In this document: positions 1 to 5,917 of the stretch, in pieces
Layout: every line of letters starts with the position of its first letter
Position numbering within the stretch: the stretch's first letter is position 1
NCBI GenBank assembly: GCA_012510865.1
Contig: JAAZHF010000200.1
Coordinates: 1-5,917 of the forward strand
DNA: 5,917 bases
Origin: Gammaproteobacteria bacterium
GTDB taxonomy: Bacteria > Pseudomonadota > Gammaproteobacteria > Xanthomonadales > Xanthomonadaceae
Reading direction: 5' to 3'
The notes under the pieces: model-generated
The model's database searches: none
Seen by the model: only the letters and a program-made list of their open reading frames with translations
Told to the model about the DNA's origin: nothing
Made by a program: the position numbers and the translations under genes

Positions 1-2
1 CC

Positions 3-1934
3 AAGCACCTGTCCGAGGTGCGCTCGATCGCCGACAACCCCGAGCCCGCGACCTTAGCCAACTCCATCGAAGCGTTCGAGCGCAGCGGCACGCTGCTGAC
101 GCGCTCGACCTCGCTGTTCTTCGCCATGACCTCGGCCCACACCAACGAAACCCTGCAGGCGGCCGAGGAAGCGCTGGCGCCGAAGCTGGCCGGGCATGCC
201 GACGCCATCCACCTCGATCCGAAGCTGTTCGCACGGGTGAAGTCGCTGTACACGCAGCGCGCGGACCTGGGCCTCACCCCCGAGCAGGTGGTCCTGGTCG
301 AGCGCACGCATGACAACTTCGTCCGCGCCGGCGCCGAGCTGGATGCCGGCAAGCAGGCCGAGCTGCGCAAGCTCAACAGCGAGGAGTCCTCGCTGACCAC
401 CGCGTTCTCCAACAAGCTGCTGGCCGCGACCAAGGCCGGCGGCGTGCTGGTGGACGACGTCGCGAAGCTCGACGGCCTCGACGAGGCCACGATCGCCGCC
501 GCCGCCGAGGCCGCGAAGGCCGACGGCAAGGACGGCCAGTGGCTGCTGGTGCTGCAGAACACCACCCAGCAGCCGGTGCTGGCCTCGCTGAAGGACCGCG
601 GCCTGCGCGAACAGGTGCTGGCCGCATCGATGGCGCGCGCGGAAAAGGGCGACGCCAACGACACCCGCGCCACCCTCCAGCGCCTGGCCGAATTGCGTGC
701 GCGCAAGGCCCAGCTGCTGGGCTACGACAGCTACGCCGCCTACGCCATCGCCGACCAGATGGCGGGCACCCCCGAAGTCGCGCTGAAGCTGCTGACCGAC
801 ACCGTGCCCGCGGCCACCGCGCGCGCGAAGGCGGAGCTCGCGAAGATCCAGGCCGTGGTCGACGCCCAGGGCGGCGGCTTCACCGCCGGCGCGGCCGACT
901 GGGACTTCTACGCCGAGCAGGTGCGCAGGGCCGAATACGACCTCGACGCCGAGGCCATCAAGCCCTACTTCGAGCTCGACCGCGTGCTGAAGGACGGCGT
1001 GTTCTTCGCCGCCGAACAGCTGTACGGGATCACCGCGAAGGAGCGCACCGACCTGCCGGTCTACCACCCGGACGTGCGCGTGTTCGACATCTTCGACGCC
1101 GACGGCACGCAGCTGGCGCTGTTCTACCTCGATCCGTTCCAGCGCGAGAGCAAGCAGGGCGGCGCCTGGATGGGCAACTTCGTCGAGCAGAACGGCCTGA
1201 CCGGCGACATCCCGGTGATCTACAACGTCGAGAACTTCACGAAGCCCGCCGAGGGCCAGCCGGCGCTGCTGGGCTTCGACGACACCACCACCCTGTTCCA
1301 CGAGTTCGGCCACGCACTGCACGGCATCTTCTCGAAGACCACCTACCCGAGCGTGGCGGGCACCAACGTGCCGCGCGACTTCGTCGAGTTCCCGTCCCAG
1401 TTCAACGAGCACTGGGCGCTCGACCCGAAGGTGTTCGCGAACTATGCGAAGCACTACCGGACCGGCGAGCCGATGCCTCAGGACCTGGTGGACAGGATCG
1501 TGCGCGCGCGCACCTTCAACCAGGGCTACGCGACCACCGAGTACCTGGCGGCGGCGCTGCTGGACATGGCCTGGCACACGCTGCCGGCGGGCGACGCGAA
1601 GAAGGACGTCGACGCGTTCGAGAAGCAGGCGCTGGCGAAGTACAGGGTCGACCTGCCGGCGGTGCCGCCGCGCTACCGGAGCAGCTACTTCAGCCACGTC
1701 TGGGGCGGCGGCTACGCGGCCGGCTACTACGCCTATTTCGCGGCCGAGGTGCTCGACCACGACGCCTTCCAGTGGTTCCGCGAGAACGGCGGCCTGACGC
1801 GCGCGAACGGCCAGGTGTTCCGCGAGAAGATCCTCTCGATCGGCCACTCGCGTGATCTCGCCAGGGCCTACCGCGAGTTCCGCGGCAAGGAGCCGAGCGT
1901 GGAGCCGCTGCTGGAACATCGCGGCCTGGACTGA
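3..1934 (+). CDS. dcp: Dipeptidyl carboxypeptidase Dcp (M3 family zinc metallopeptidase), 5'-truncated by the window edge
   Basis: Dcp removes C-terminal dipeptides from short peptides and takes part in peptide turnover; family members work in the cytoplasm or periplasm. The reading frame is open from the first full codon at position 3 (K-H-L-S-E-V...), so the GTG at 18 is not the true start. By comparison with the E. coli protein as I remember it (about 680 residues), roughly 40 or more N-terminal residues are missing, including any signal peptide. The zinc site is complete: HEFGH at 1299-1313 (both His ligands and the catalytic Glu) and the third ligand Glu at 1386-1388, inside DFVEFPSQ. 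The substrate-binding segment SSYFSHVWGGGYAAGYY typical of M3 enzymes is at about 1680-1730. Other Dcp hallmarks are FFAMTSAHTN, GGAWMGNFVEQ and the C-terminal QHRGL-like ending (EHRGLD). No frameshift is visible. Oligopeptidase A (PrlC) is the nearest alternative, but the sequence follows Dcp throughout. Confidence 0.95.
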   Translation, partial: KHLSEVRSIADNPEPATLANSIEAFERSGTLLTRSTSLFFAMTSAHTNETLQAAEEALAPKLAGHADAIHLDPKLFARVKSLYTQRADLGLTPEQVVLVERTHDNFVRAGAELDAGKQAELRKLNSEESSLTTAFSNKLLAATKAGGVLVDDVAKLDGLDEATIAAAAEAAKADGKDGQWLLVLQNTTQQPVLASLKDRGLREQVLAASMARAEKGDANDTRATLQRLAELRARKAQLLGYDSYAAYAIADQMAGTPEVALKLLTDTVPAATARAKAELAKIQAVVDAQGGGFTAGAADWDFYAEQVRRAEYDLDAEAIKPYFELDRVLKDGVFFAAEQLYGITAKERTDLPVYHPDVRVFDIFDADGTQLALFYLDPFQRESKQGGAWMGNFVEQNGLTGDIPVIYNVENFTKPAEGQPALLGFDDTTTLFHEFGHALHGIFSKTTYPSVAGTNVPRDFVEFPSQFNEHWALDPKVFANYAKHYRTGEPMPQDLVDRIVRARTFNQGYATTEYLAAALLDMAWHTLPAGDAKKDVDAFEKQALAKYRVDLPAVPPRYRSSYFSHVWGGGYAAGYYAYFAAEVLDHDAFQWFRENGGLTRANGQVFREKILSIGHSRDLARAYREFRGKEPSVEPLLEHRGLD

Positions 1935-1971
1935 CCCACGAGGCCCCGACGCAAACCGCGCCCCTTCCCCT

Positions 1972-2043
1972 CCTGTAGGAGCGGCGACAGCCGCGATTCC
2001 AGCAAGCAAACCCAGCCATCGCGGCTATAGCCGCTCCCACAGG
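1972..2043. repeat. REP-like inverted repeat pair (BIME-like) downstream of dcp
   Basis: Two 26-bp arms, 1972-1997 and 2018-2043, are reverse complements with 23 of 26 positions matching (mismatches at arm positions 6, 15 and 17). A 20-bp spacer separates them. Each arm is itself a small hairpin: the left has GCGGC-GACA-GCCGC and the right has the perfect 14-bp palindrome GCGGCTATAGCCGC. The element starts 37 bp after the dcp stop. Repeats with a GGAGCGGC...GCCGCGA core are common between genes in Lysobacter-type genomes and in pseudomonads (from memory). The strong hairpin may also protect the dcp mRNA end or act as a transcription terminator, although there is no T tract. The rest of the gap (1935-1971 and 2044-2140) shows no gene and no clear sigma-70 promoter. 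Confidence 0.85.
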
Positions 2044-2140
2044 GTCCCCGGCGCTCCTCCGAGGCGCGCCGCGACCGGCCTTCACGTCGACCATGGCGCG
2101 CGGCACCGAGACTCCCGGGACACCCACGAAGTCCCACGAC

Positions 2141-2146
2141 AAGGAG
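2141..2146 (+). promoter_or_regulatory. Ribosome binding site AAGGAG
   Basis: AAGGAG lies 7 nt before the ATG at 2154. It decides that start over the in-frame ATG codons at 2172 and 2178, which have no such site at the right distance. Confidence 0.8.
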
Positions 2147-2153
2147 CCACGCC

Positions 2154-2549
2154 ATGCTTCCGGATGAAACGATGCGCATGCTGCAGGTCGCCGCCGTGCT
2201 GTTCACGCTCGCCGCGCTGGGCGGGCTGGCGATGGCCGGCGTCCGCTTCGCCGGCCATCGCAACCCGCCGGCCTGGATCGCGATGCTGCACGGATTGCTG
2301 GCCGCGGCCGGCGTGACCCTGCTGGCCTACGCCTGGTACGCCGGCGGGATCCCGGCCGCCGCCCTGCGCGCGCTGCTCCTGTTCCTGCTGGCGGCGGCAG
2401 GCGGCGCGGTGCTGAGCCTCGCCTACAAGTGGAAGCAGCGCCTGCTGCCGGCCGGCCTGGTGATCGGGCACGCCGTGGCCGCGGTGGCCGCGTACGTCCT
2501 GCTCCTGGTCGCGGTGCTGGGGAATGGAGGCGCGATCGCCGGCGGCTGA
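2154..2549 (+). CDS. Small four-helix integral membrane protein, function unknown
   Basis: I do not recognise a named family for this 131-residue protein. It is almost wholly hydrophobic, with four predicted membrane helices at about residues 9-30, 41-63, 68-90 and 98-122. They are joined by short loops, two of them basic (RFAGHRNPP at 31-39 and KWKQR at 92-96). Both basic loops fall on the same side if all four helices cross, so the positive-inside rule puts both termini in the periplasm. Histidines sit near the start of helix 2 (H46, in LHGLL) and in helix 4 (H106, in IGHAV), as in some small haem-binding four-helix proteins, but nothing else supports that role. There is no signal peptide apart from helix 1, and no lipobox. 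The start is set by AAGGAG 7 nt upstream. It could be the first gene of a unit with the SLOG and TIR genes (93 bp gap, same strand) or an independent housekeeping gene. Confidence 0.8.
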   Translation: MLPDETMRMLQVAAVLFTLAALGGLAMAGVRFAGHRNPPAWIAMLHGLLAAAGVTLLAYAWYAGGIPAAALRALLLFLLAAAGGAVLSLAYKWKQRLLPAGLVIGHAVAAVAAYVLLLVAVLGNGGAIAGG

Positions 2550-2565
2550 GGCCGCGACTGCGGCC
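2550..2565 (+). terminator. GC stem-loop directly after the small membrane protein gene (weak terminator candidate)
   Basis: GGCCGC (2550-2555) and GCGGCC (2560-2565) form a perfect 6-bp stem with the loop GACT, starting at the base after the stop codon. A second small stem follows, CGGCC (2570-2574) with GGCCG (2581-2585). No T run follows either stem, so intrinsic termination is doubtful. In DNA this GC-rich such stems also arise by chance. If real, it would partly separate the small membrane gene from the SLOG-TIR pair. Confidence 0.3.
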
Positions 2566-2592
2566 GCCCCGGCCCGATCTGGCCGGATCCGA

Positions 2593-2642
2593 CCCCCCCG
2601 GCCCGTAATGATCCAGGACGGGGAGCTCTTCGGGGGGGGCGC
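2593..2642 (+). promoter_or_regulatory. Unusual translation start region: facing C7 and G8 runs before the SLOG gene
   Basis: A run of seven C (2593-2599) and a run of eight G (2632-2639) can pair. With G2600 and C2631 they give an 8-bp all-GC stem around a 30-nt loop, ending four bases before the ATG at 2643. Inside the loop, CCCG (2602-2605) can pair with CGGG (2619-2622), which would cover part of the only classical Shine-Dalgarno-like string, GGGGAG at 2620-2625. That string is 17 nt from the ATG, too far for normal use. The G run itself can pair with the CCUCC of 16S rRNA (one G-U pair) at a usable distance, so it may be the actual ribosome binding site. Its length could then affect translation. 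The sequence features are seen directly; the regulatory role is inference. Confidence 0.4.
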
Positions 2643-4589
2643 ATGCGGGAACAGGCGGAGCCAGACGCAGCTGCGGCGGGTGACCGACCACTTCCGCTGG
2701 CCGCGGAGTTCACGCTGCCCCGCCTGGTCGTGCGTGCGGGCCTCGCCGGCCACCGTCCCGACCGGCTGCGGGTCTCCGCCGAAGTGCTGCAGGAGCGCAT
2801 CGCCAGGGTCCTGGACTGCCTGGCGACGACCGCACGCGCGGCGGGCACCGGCCTACCGCGTTTCCACCAGGCCGCCGAACCGCTGCTGCGCTTCACGACG
2901 GGACTCGCCCGCGGTGCCGACGAGATCGGCGCCGGCGTGGCCCTGGCCAGGGGCTGGGAGCTGCAGTCCGTCCTCGCATTCGACCGCCAGCGGTTCGTGG
3001 ACCGCGCCGTGGCGGGCTGCAGCGCCGCGGAGGCGGCGGCCTATCGTGATCGCTTCCACGCCCTGCTGGAGCGCTCCAGCAGCGTGCTCGAGATCATGGG
3101 CAGCGAAACCGGCGGCCTGCGACGCGACGGCTACGAGCTGGTCGGCGAAGTCCTGCTGAAGCAGCTGGACGTGCTGGTCTGCATCTGGGACGGCCAGCCG
3201 GGGCGCGGCGCCGGGGGCACGGCCAGCGTCATGAGGAGCGCGCTGCGGCGCGGCCTGCCGGTGGTCTGGATCCACGCCGCGCAGGCCGGGGAAGGCGTCC
3301 GCGTATTCCTGCCCGGCGAAGCCGGGACCCGCGGCCTGGACGAACTGGCGGCGTGGCTCGGCGCCAGCCTGCGCCTGGACGGCGGCGTCACGCCCGCGCC
3401 GGGCGAACCGAAGCCGACGGCGCTGGACCGCTGGAACGACTTCGTCGCCGAGCGCGGCGGCCGCGCGGCCCGGTTCCCTCCGCTGTTCGACTGCCTGCTC
3501 ATGCTGGGGGGCGGGCGCCGGCCTTCGTGGCGGGTGGATCCGCTCCACAGCGGCCGCCACTGGCAGGACAACTGGAACCGGTTCCGCAGTGCCGTGGATT
3601 CCGTGGATCCCGCGATCGCGCAGCGGATGGACACGGCCCTTTGGCTCCCCTTCCTGCGCGCCGACCACCTGGCCACGCGCTACGGCCGCGCCTACCGCGG
3701 CACCTACGTGCTGATCTACATGCTCGCCGCGCTGGCGACCCTGGCCGGACTGTCGGGGCTGCTGTTGCACGACCTCAAGCCATGGCTGGTGGCGCTGGAA
3801 CTCTTCATGATCGTGTCCATGGTCGGCGTCACCTGGATCGGCCGGCGCCACCGCTGGCACCAGCGCTGGCTGGAGTACCGCGCCGTCGCGGAGCAGCTGC
3901 GCCAGGCGCGGATGGGGGTCTGGACGGGGCGCTCGCTGGAACCCGGCGCTCCGGAGGGCGACGGAGGCCATGCCGGCGCTTCCTGGGTGGGCTGGTACAT
4001 CCGCGCATGCGTCCGGCAGCTGCCGCTGATCCACGCCTCCGCCACGCCCGGCTTCGTCCGCCTCGGCATCGACACCATCGTCCGGCTGGAGATCGAGGAG
4101 CAGCGAGGGTTCAACGAGCGGACCGCGCACGTCCAGGAGCGCGTCCACGAGCGCCTCGAGGCCATCGAGATCGGCCTGCTGGGTGCCCTGATCCTTGCTT
4201 GCACCGCCTTCCTGGTGATCCATGGCCTGGACATCGGCCAGTTCCGCACCGATTTCGAAGCCCACGCACTGGGCCGCTCGGCGCGCTGGACCGCCCGCCT
4301 GCCGGAACTGATGACCTTCGTCGGTGCCCTGGTGCCCGCGCTCGGTGCGGCGCTGCTCGGCGTCCGCTCCCAGGGCGACTTCAACGCATACGCCGAGCGC
4401 GCCGCCGACACGGCGGCGCAGCTGCAGGCCCTGGCGGAGAGCGTCCGGCCCGGCGACGCCGACGCGACGGAAGGCCCGGCGTTCGAAGACCTGATGGACC
4501 TCGAGGACAGGACGGCAGCCGCCCTGGCCAAGGACGTCTTCGCCTGGCGCATGGTCTACGCGCGCAAGGCGCTGAGCATTTCCGCCTGA
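2643..4589 (+). CDS. SLOG-domain membrane protein with two 2TM (SLATT-like) units; candidate sensor-effector
   Basis: This 648-residue protein has two parts. Residues ~29-212 form a SLOG (YpsA/DprA/LOG-like Rossmann) domain: GHRPDRL at 36-42, GLARGADE at 87-94, a DVLVCIWDG strand at 176-184, and a glycine loop GRGAGGT at 187-193 followed by a PVVWI strand. SLOG domains are predicted or known to bind nucleotide-derived ligands. After a linker rich in W and R come two helix pairs, at ~354-375 with 381-399 and ~509-527 with 556-574. Each pair is followed by an amphipathic helix (RWLEYRAVAEQLRQ and NAYAERAADTAAQL). This resembles the SLATT type of 2TM effector modules that associate with SLOG and SMODS proteins. 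I infer that ligand binding by SLOG gates the membrane part. No start codon lies between the upstream in-frame stop at 2547 and the ATG at 2643, so this is the earliest start. The TIR gene follows after 17 bp. The SLOG call is firm; SLATT membership is likely but unproven. Confidence 0.85.
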   Translation: MREQAEPDAAAAGDRPLPLAAEFTLPRLVVRAGLAGHRPDRLRVSAEVLQERIARVLDCLATTARAAGTGLPRFHQAAEPLLRFTTGLARGADEIGAGVALARGWELQSVLAFDRQRFVDRAVAGCSAAEAAAYRDRFHALLERSSSVLEIMGSETGGLRRDGYELVGEVLLKQLDVLVCIWDGQPGRGAGGTASVMRSALRRGLPVVWIHAAQAGEGVRVFLPGEAGTRGLDELAAWLGASLRLDGGVTPAPGEPKPTALDRWNDFVAERGGRAARFPPLFDCLLMLGGGRRPSWRVDPLHSGRHWQDNWNRFRSAVDSVDPAIAQRMDTALWLPFLRADHLATRYGRAYRGTYVLIYMLAALATLAGLSGLLLHDLKPWLVALELFMIVSMVGVTWIGRRHRWHQRWLEYRAVAEQLRQARMGVWTGRSLEPGAPEGDGGHAGASWVGWYIRACVRQLPLIHASATPGFVRLGIDTIVRLEIEEQRGFNERTAHVQERVHERLEAIEIGLLGALILACTAFLVIHGLDIGQFRTDFEAHALGRSARWTARLPELMTFVGALVPALGAALLGVRSQGDFNAYAERAADTAAQLQALAESVRPGDADATEGPAFEDLMDLEDRTAAALAKDVFAWRMVYARKALSISA

Positions 4590-4595
4590 CCGTGC

Positions 4596-4601
4596 AAGGA
4601 G
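4596..4601 (+). promoter_or_regulatory. Ribosome binding site AAGGAG of the TIR gene
   Basis: AAGGAG lies 5 nt before the ATG at 4607, inside the 17-bp gap after the SLOG gene stop (4587-4589). It fixes the TIR start and fits translation from a shared transcript. Confidence 0.8.
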
Positions 4602-4606
4602 CCCAC

Positions 4607-5917
4607 ATGGATCCCGAGCCGACGTCGCCCAGCGTCTTCATCAGCGACGCAAGCGCGGACCGCGAACGCGCCTTCGAGATCTGCAGGTACCTCGAGGACA
4701 TGGGCCACCGCTGCTGGATCGCGCCCCGGGACATCCGCGCCGGCCACGACTACGGCGAGGAGATCATCCGCGGCATCGAGCGATCGCGCTGCTTCGTGCT
4801 CGTTTTCTCTTCCGCGGCGAACGCGAGCATCTACGTCAAGCGCGAGCTCGAGCGCGCGGTCTCCAAGGCGAAGCCCGTGTTCCCGGTGCGCCTCGAGGAC
4901 GTGCTGCCTTCCGCGTCGCTGGAGCTGCACCTGGCCTCGCTGCACTTCCTGGACGCGTGGAACGGCGTCCTGCGCGACCACGTGTCGTCGCTGGCACGCG
5001 CGCTGTCCGGCGAGGGTGACGAAATCCCCCACCGAGCGCCGTCGGCGCCGCCGGCCCCGCCTGCGCCGTGGCGGCGCCATCCCAAAGCGATCGGGGCCGA
5101 CGGCGCGGCCGTCGTCGTACTGGGCGCCCTTGCATGGTGGCGCCTTGCGGGACAGCCCGAAGAGCCTGCCTGGCAGGACGCAGCCGGAGCGGGAGTGCCC
5201 GGAGCGGGAACGCCGGCCGTGACAACGGCGCCCGCGCGGCGCGGCGCAGTGCAGGGAGCGGCATTGAGCGGCTGCCGGCCGAGCGCCGGCGCGCCGGTCG
5301 TCCACTGCAGCGGTGCGCCCCCCGGCTCGCGGGTCCTCGTCAGCACCGCGCAGGGGGACGAGATCGCGATCCCCGCCGGAAGCGGCGCGGACTCCGTTTC
5401 GGCGGGAGGCGTCCATCGCCGCAGCACGTATCTCCCCTGGCCGGGCCCCGGCGGCAGCGCGCGCGTGGAGACGCCGGACGGCGTGGTTTCGCAGGAGGAG
5501 CCGCTTCCAGGAGCCCCCGGCCTGGCGGCGGCCGTCCCCTTGCCGGCGCTGGACAGCCACGCACCGCCGCTCTTCTATGCCTGGGCCGGGAGTGGATGGG
5601 CCTGGCTCTTCTTCGCCCCCATGGACACGATGGAGGTCGACTGGTCGATCGACGGCGCCGCGCCGGTCCGCGTGACGAGGACCGGGGTCTACAGCGGCCC
5701 CATCGCGCTCGACAGCGACGTCGACGGCACGAAGAGCTTGACCCTCCGCTGGCGGAACCAGGCCGGCGAATGGTCGGAACCGCATGACTACCGCACCGAC
5801 GTTCCCGCCGCGCGCATCGCCAGCGTGAAGTCGCTGCAGGACCTCGTGGGCTCGATCGCGTGCTACCGGGTGGCGGACGCCCCCATGCCGGCGCACGTGC
5901 GCTGCCCCAGCACGCGC
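4607..5917 (+). CDS. Membrane-anchored TIR-domain protein with a beta-rich extracytoplasmic region, 3'-truncated by the window edge
   Basis: The frame is open for 437 codons with no stop, so the C-terminus lies beyond the window. Residues ~9-118 form a bacterial TIR domain: strand A SVFISDASAD (9-18), the loop region WIAPRDIRAGHDYGEEI (37-53), strand FVLVFSS (63-69), and the helix with NASIYVKRELERA (72-84). E80 (codon 4844-4846) is the best candidate for the catalytic Glu of NAD-cleaving TIRs. D14 replaces the aromatic residue usual in the FISY motif. A Pro/Ala linker (141-155) and a basic patch (RRHPK, 156-160) precede one modest membrane helix at ~161-181, giving a TIR-inside topology. Residues 183-437 are Gly/Pro/Ala-rich, then beta-rich, with an Ig-like stretch at 343-395 (VDWSIDG, LTLRWRNQAGEWS). 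Two close cysteine pairs (C223/C234, C419/C433) suit an oxidising periplasm. The TIR and topology calls are strong; I do not recognise the C-terminal domain. With the SLOG gene 17 bp upstream, it probably supplies the nucleotide signal. Confidence 0.9.
   Translation, partial: MDPEPTSPSVFISDASADRERAFEICRYLEDMGHRCWIAPRDIRAGHDYGEEIIRGIERSRCFVLVFSSAANASIYVKRELERAVSKAKPVFPVRLEDVLPSASLELHLASLHFLDAWNGVLRDHVSSLARALSGEGDEIPHRAPSAPPAPPAPWRRHPKAIGADGAAVVVLGALAWWRLAGQPEEPAWQDAAGAGVPGAGTPAVTTAPARRGAVQGAALSGCRPSAGAPVVHCSGAPPGSRVLVSTAQGDEIAIPAGSGADSVSAGGVHRRSTYLPWPGPGGSARVETPDGVVSQEEPLPGAPGLAAAVPLPALDSHAPPLFYAWAGSGWAWLFFAPMDTMEVDWSIDGAAPVRVTRTGVYSGPIALDSDVDGTKSLTLRWRNQAGEWSEPHDYRTDVPAARIASVKSLQDLVGSIACYRVADAPMPAHVRCPSTR
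5184..5209 (+). repeat. Two-copy 15-bp direct repeat in the TIR gene linker
   Basis: CCGGAGCGGGA occurs at 5184-5194 and again at 5199-5209, a 15-bp period that keeps the frame. It encodes GAGVP followed by GAGTP (residues 194-203) just after the membrane helix. It is probably a low-complexity spacer that could gain or lose units without a frameshift. Confidence 0.55.

Noticed and set aside
539..1855. Long + strand frame (438 codons) inside dcp
   Set aside because: Arg/Ala/Gly-rich out-of-frame translation with no domain; the Dcp frame with an intact zinc site explains the DNA.
54..2009. A 651-codon open frame on the - strand opposite dcp
   Set aside because: It mirrors the dcp codons in very GC-rich DNA, where stop codons are rare in all frames. 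Its translation is Arg/Val/Leu/Gln-rich with no motif, while the + strand gives a clear Dcp.
1935..2153. CRISPR array, tRNA or attachment site in the dcp downstream gap
   Set aside because: Only one inverted pair is present, with no regularly spaced direct repeats, no tRNA cloverleaf and no integrase gene in the window.
2853..4265. A 470-codon frame on the - strand opposite the SLOG gene
   Set aside because: Gln/Arg/Ala-rich shadow without motifs; the + strand SLOG protein explains this DNA.
5068..5787. A + strand frame of 239 codons inside the TIR gene C-terminal half
   Set aside because: Out of frame with the TIR gene, Arg-rich, with no ribosome site. I considered that the TIR gene might be frameshifted into it, but the TIR frame stays open and keeps beta-strand character through to the window end.
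4556..5896. A 446-codon frame on the - strand opposite the TIR gene
   Set aside because: The + strand frame from 4607 has a ribosome site and a convincing TIR domain; the - strand product is Arg-rich and resembles nothing.
2643..5917. Canonical Thoeris (thsA/thsB)
   Set aside because: There is no SIR2 or Macro domain and the domain order differs, so the names thsA/thsB are not justified; only a Thoeris-like logic is proposed.

Overview
The window is a 5.9 kb piece of a very GC-rich genome. It most likely comes from a gammaproteobacterium of the Xanthomonadaceae/Lysobacteraceae (Lysobacter, Luteimonas, Pseudoxanthomonas type). Three things suggest this: the dipeptidyl carboxypeptidase is clearly of the gammaproteobacterial Dcp type, codon third positions are almost all G or C, and the first intergenic region holds a palindromic repeat of the GGAGCGGC...GCCGC kind that I associate with intergenic DNA of this group and of pseudomonads. 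The taxonomic call is inference.

Layout, all genes on the + strand: (1) 3-1934, the 3' part of a dcp gene (M3 zinc metallopeptidase), whose start lies outside the window. (2) 1935-2153, an intergenic gap with a 72-bp REP-like inverted repeat. (3) 2154-2549, a small four-helix membrane protein of unknown function. (4) 2550-2642, a 93-bp gap with GC hairpins and facing poly-C and poly-G runs just before the next start codon. (5) 2643-4589, a 648-residue protein with an N-terminal SLOG-type nucleotide-binding (Rossmann-like) domain followed by two pairs of transmembrane helices. (6) 4607-5917, a TIR-domain protein with one transmembrane segment and a beta-rich, probably periplasmic C-terminal part; it is still open at the window edge after 437 codons.

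The ordinary part is dcp with its repeat. The accessory part is the SLOG-membrane/TIR pair. The two genes are 17 bp apart, in the same direction, and the TIR gene has its own good ribosome binding site, so they look like one transcription unit. TIR enzymes cleave NAD and often make a cyclic nucleotide signal, SLOG domains bind nucleotide-derived ligands, and 2TM modules act as membrane effectors. The pair therefore has the logic of a Thoeris-like nucleotide-signalling immune system, but with an arrangement unlike canonical Thoeris: SLOG is N-terminal, the 2TM unit is doubled, and the TIR enzyme is itself anchored in the membrane with an extracytoplasmic domain. This function is inferred from domains and has not been shown. 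The small membrane protein just upstream may or may not belong with it.
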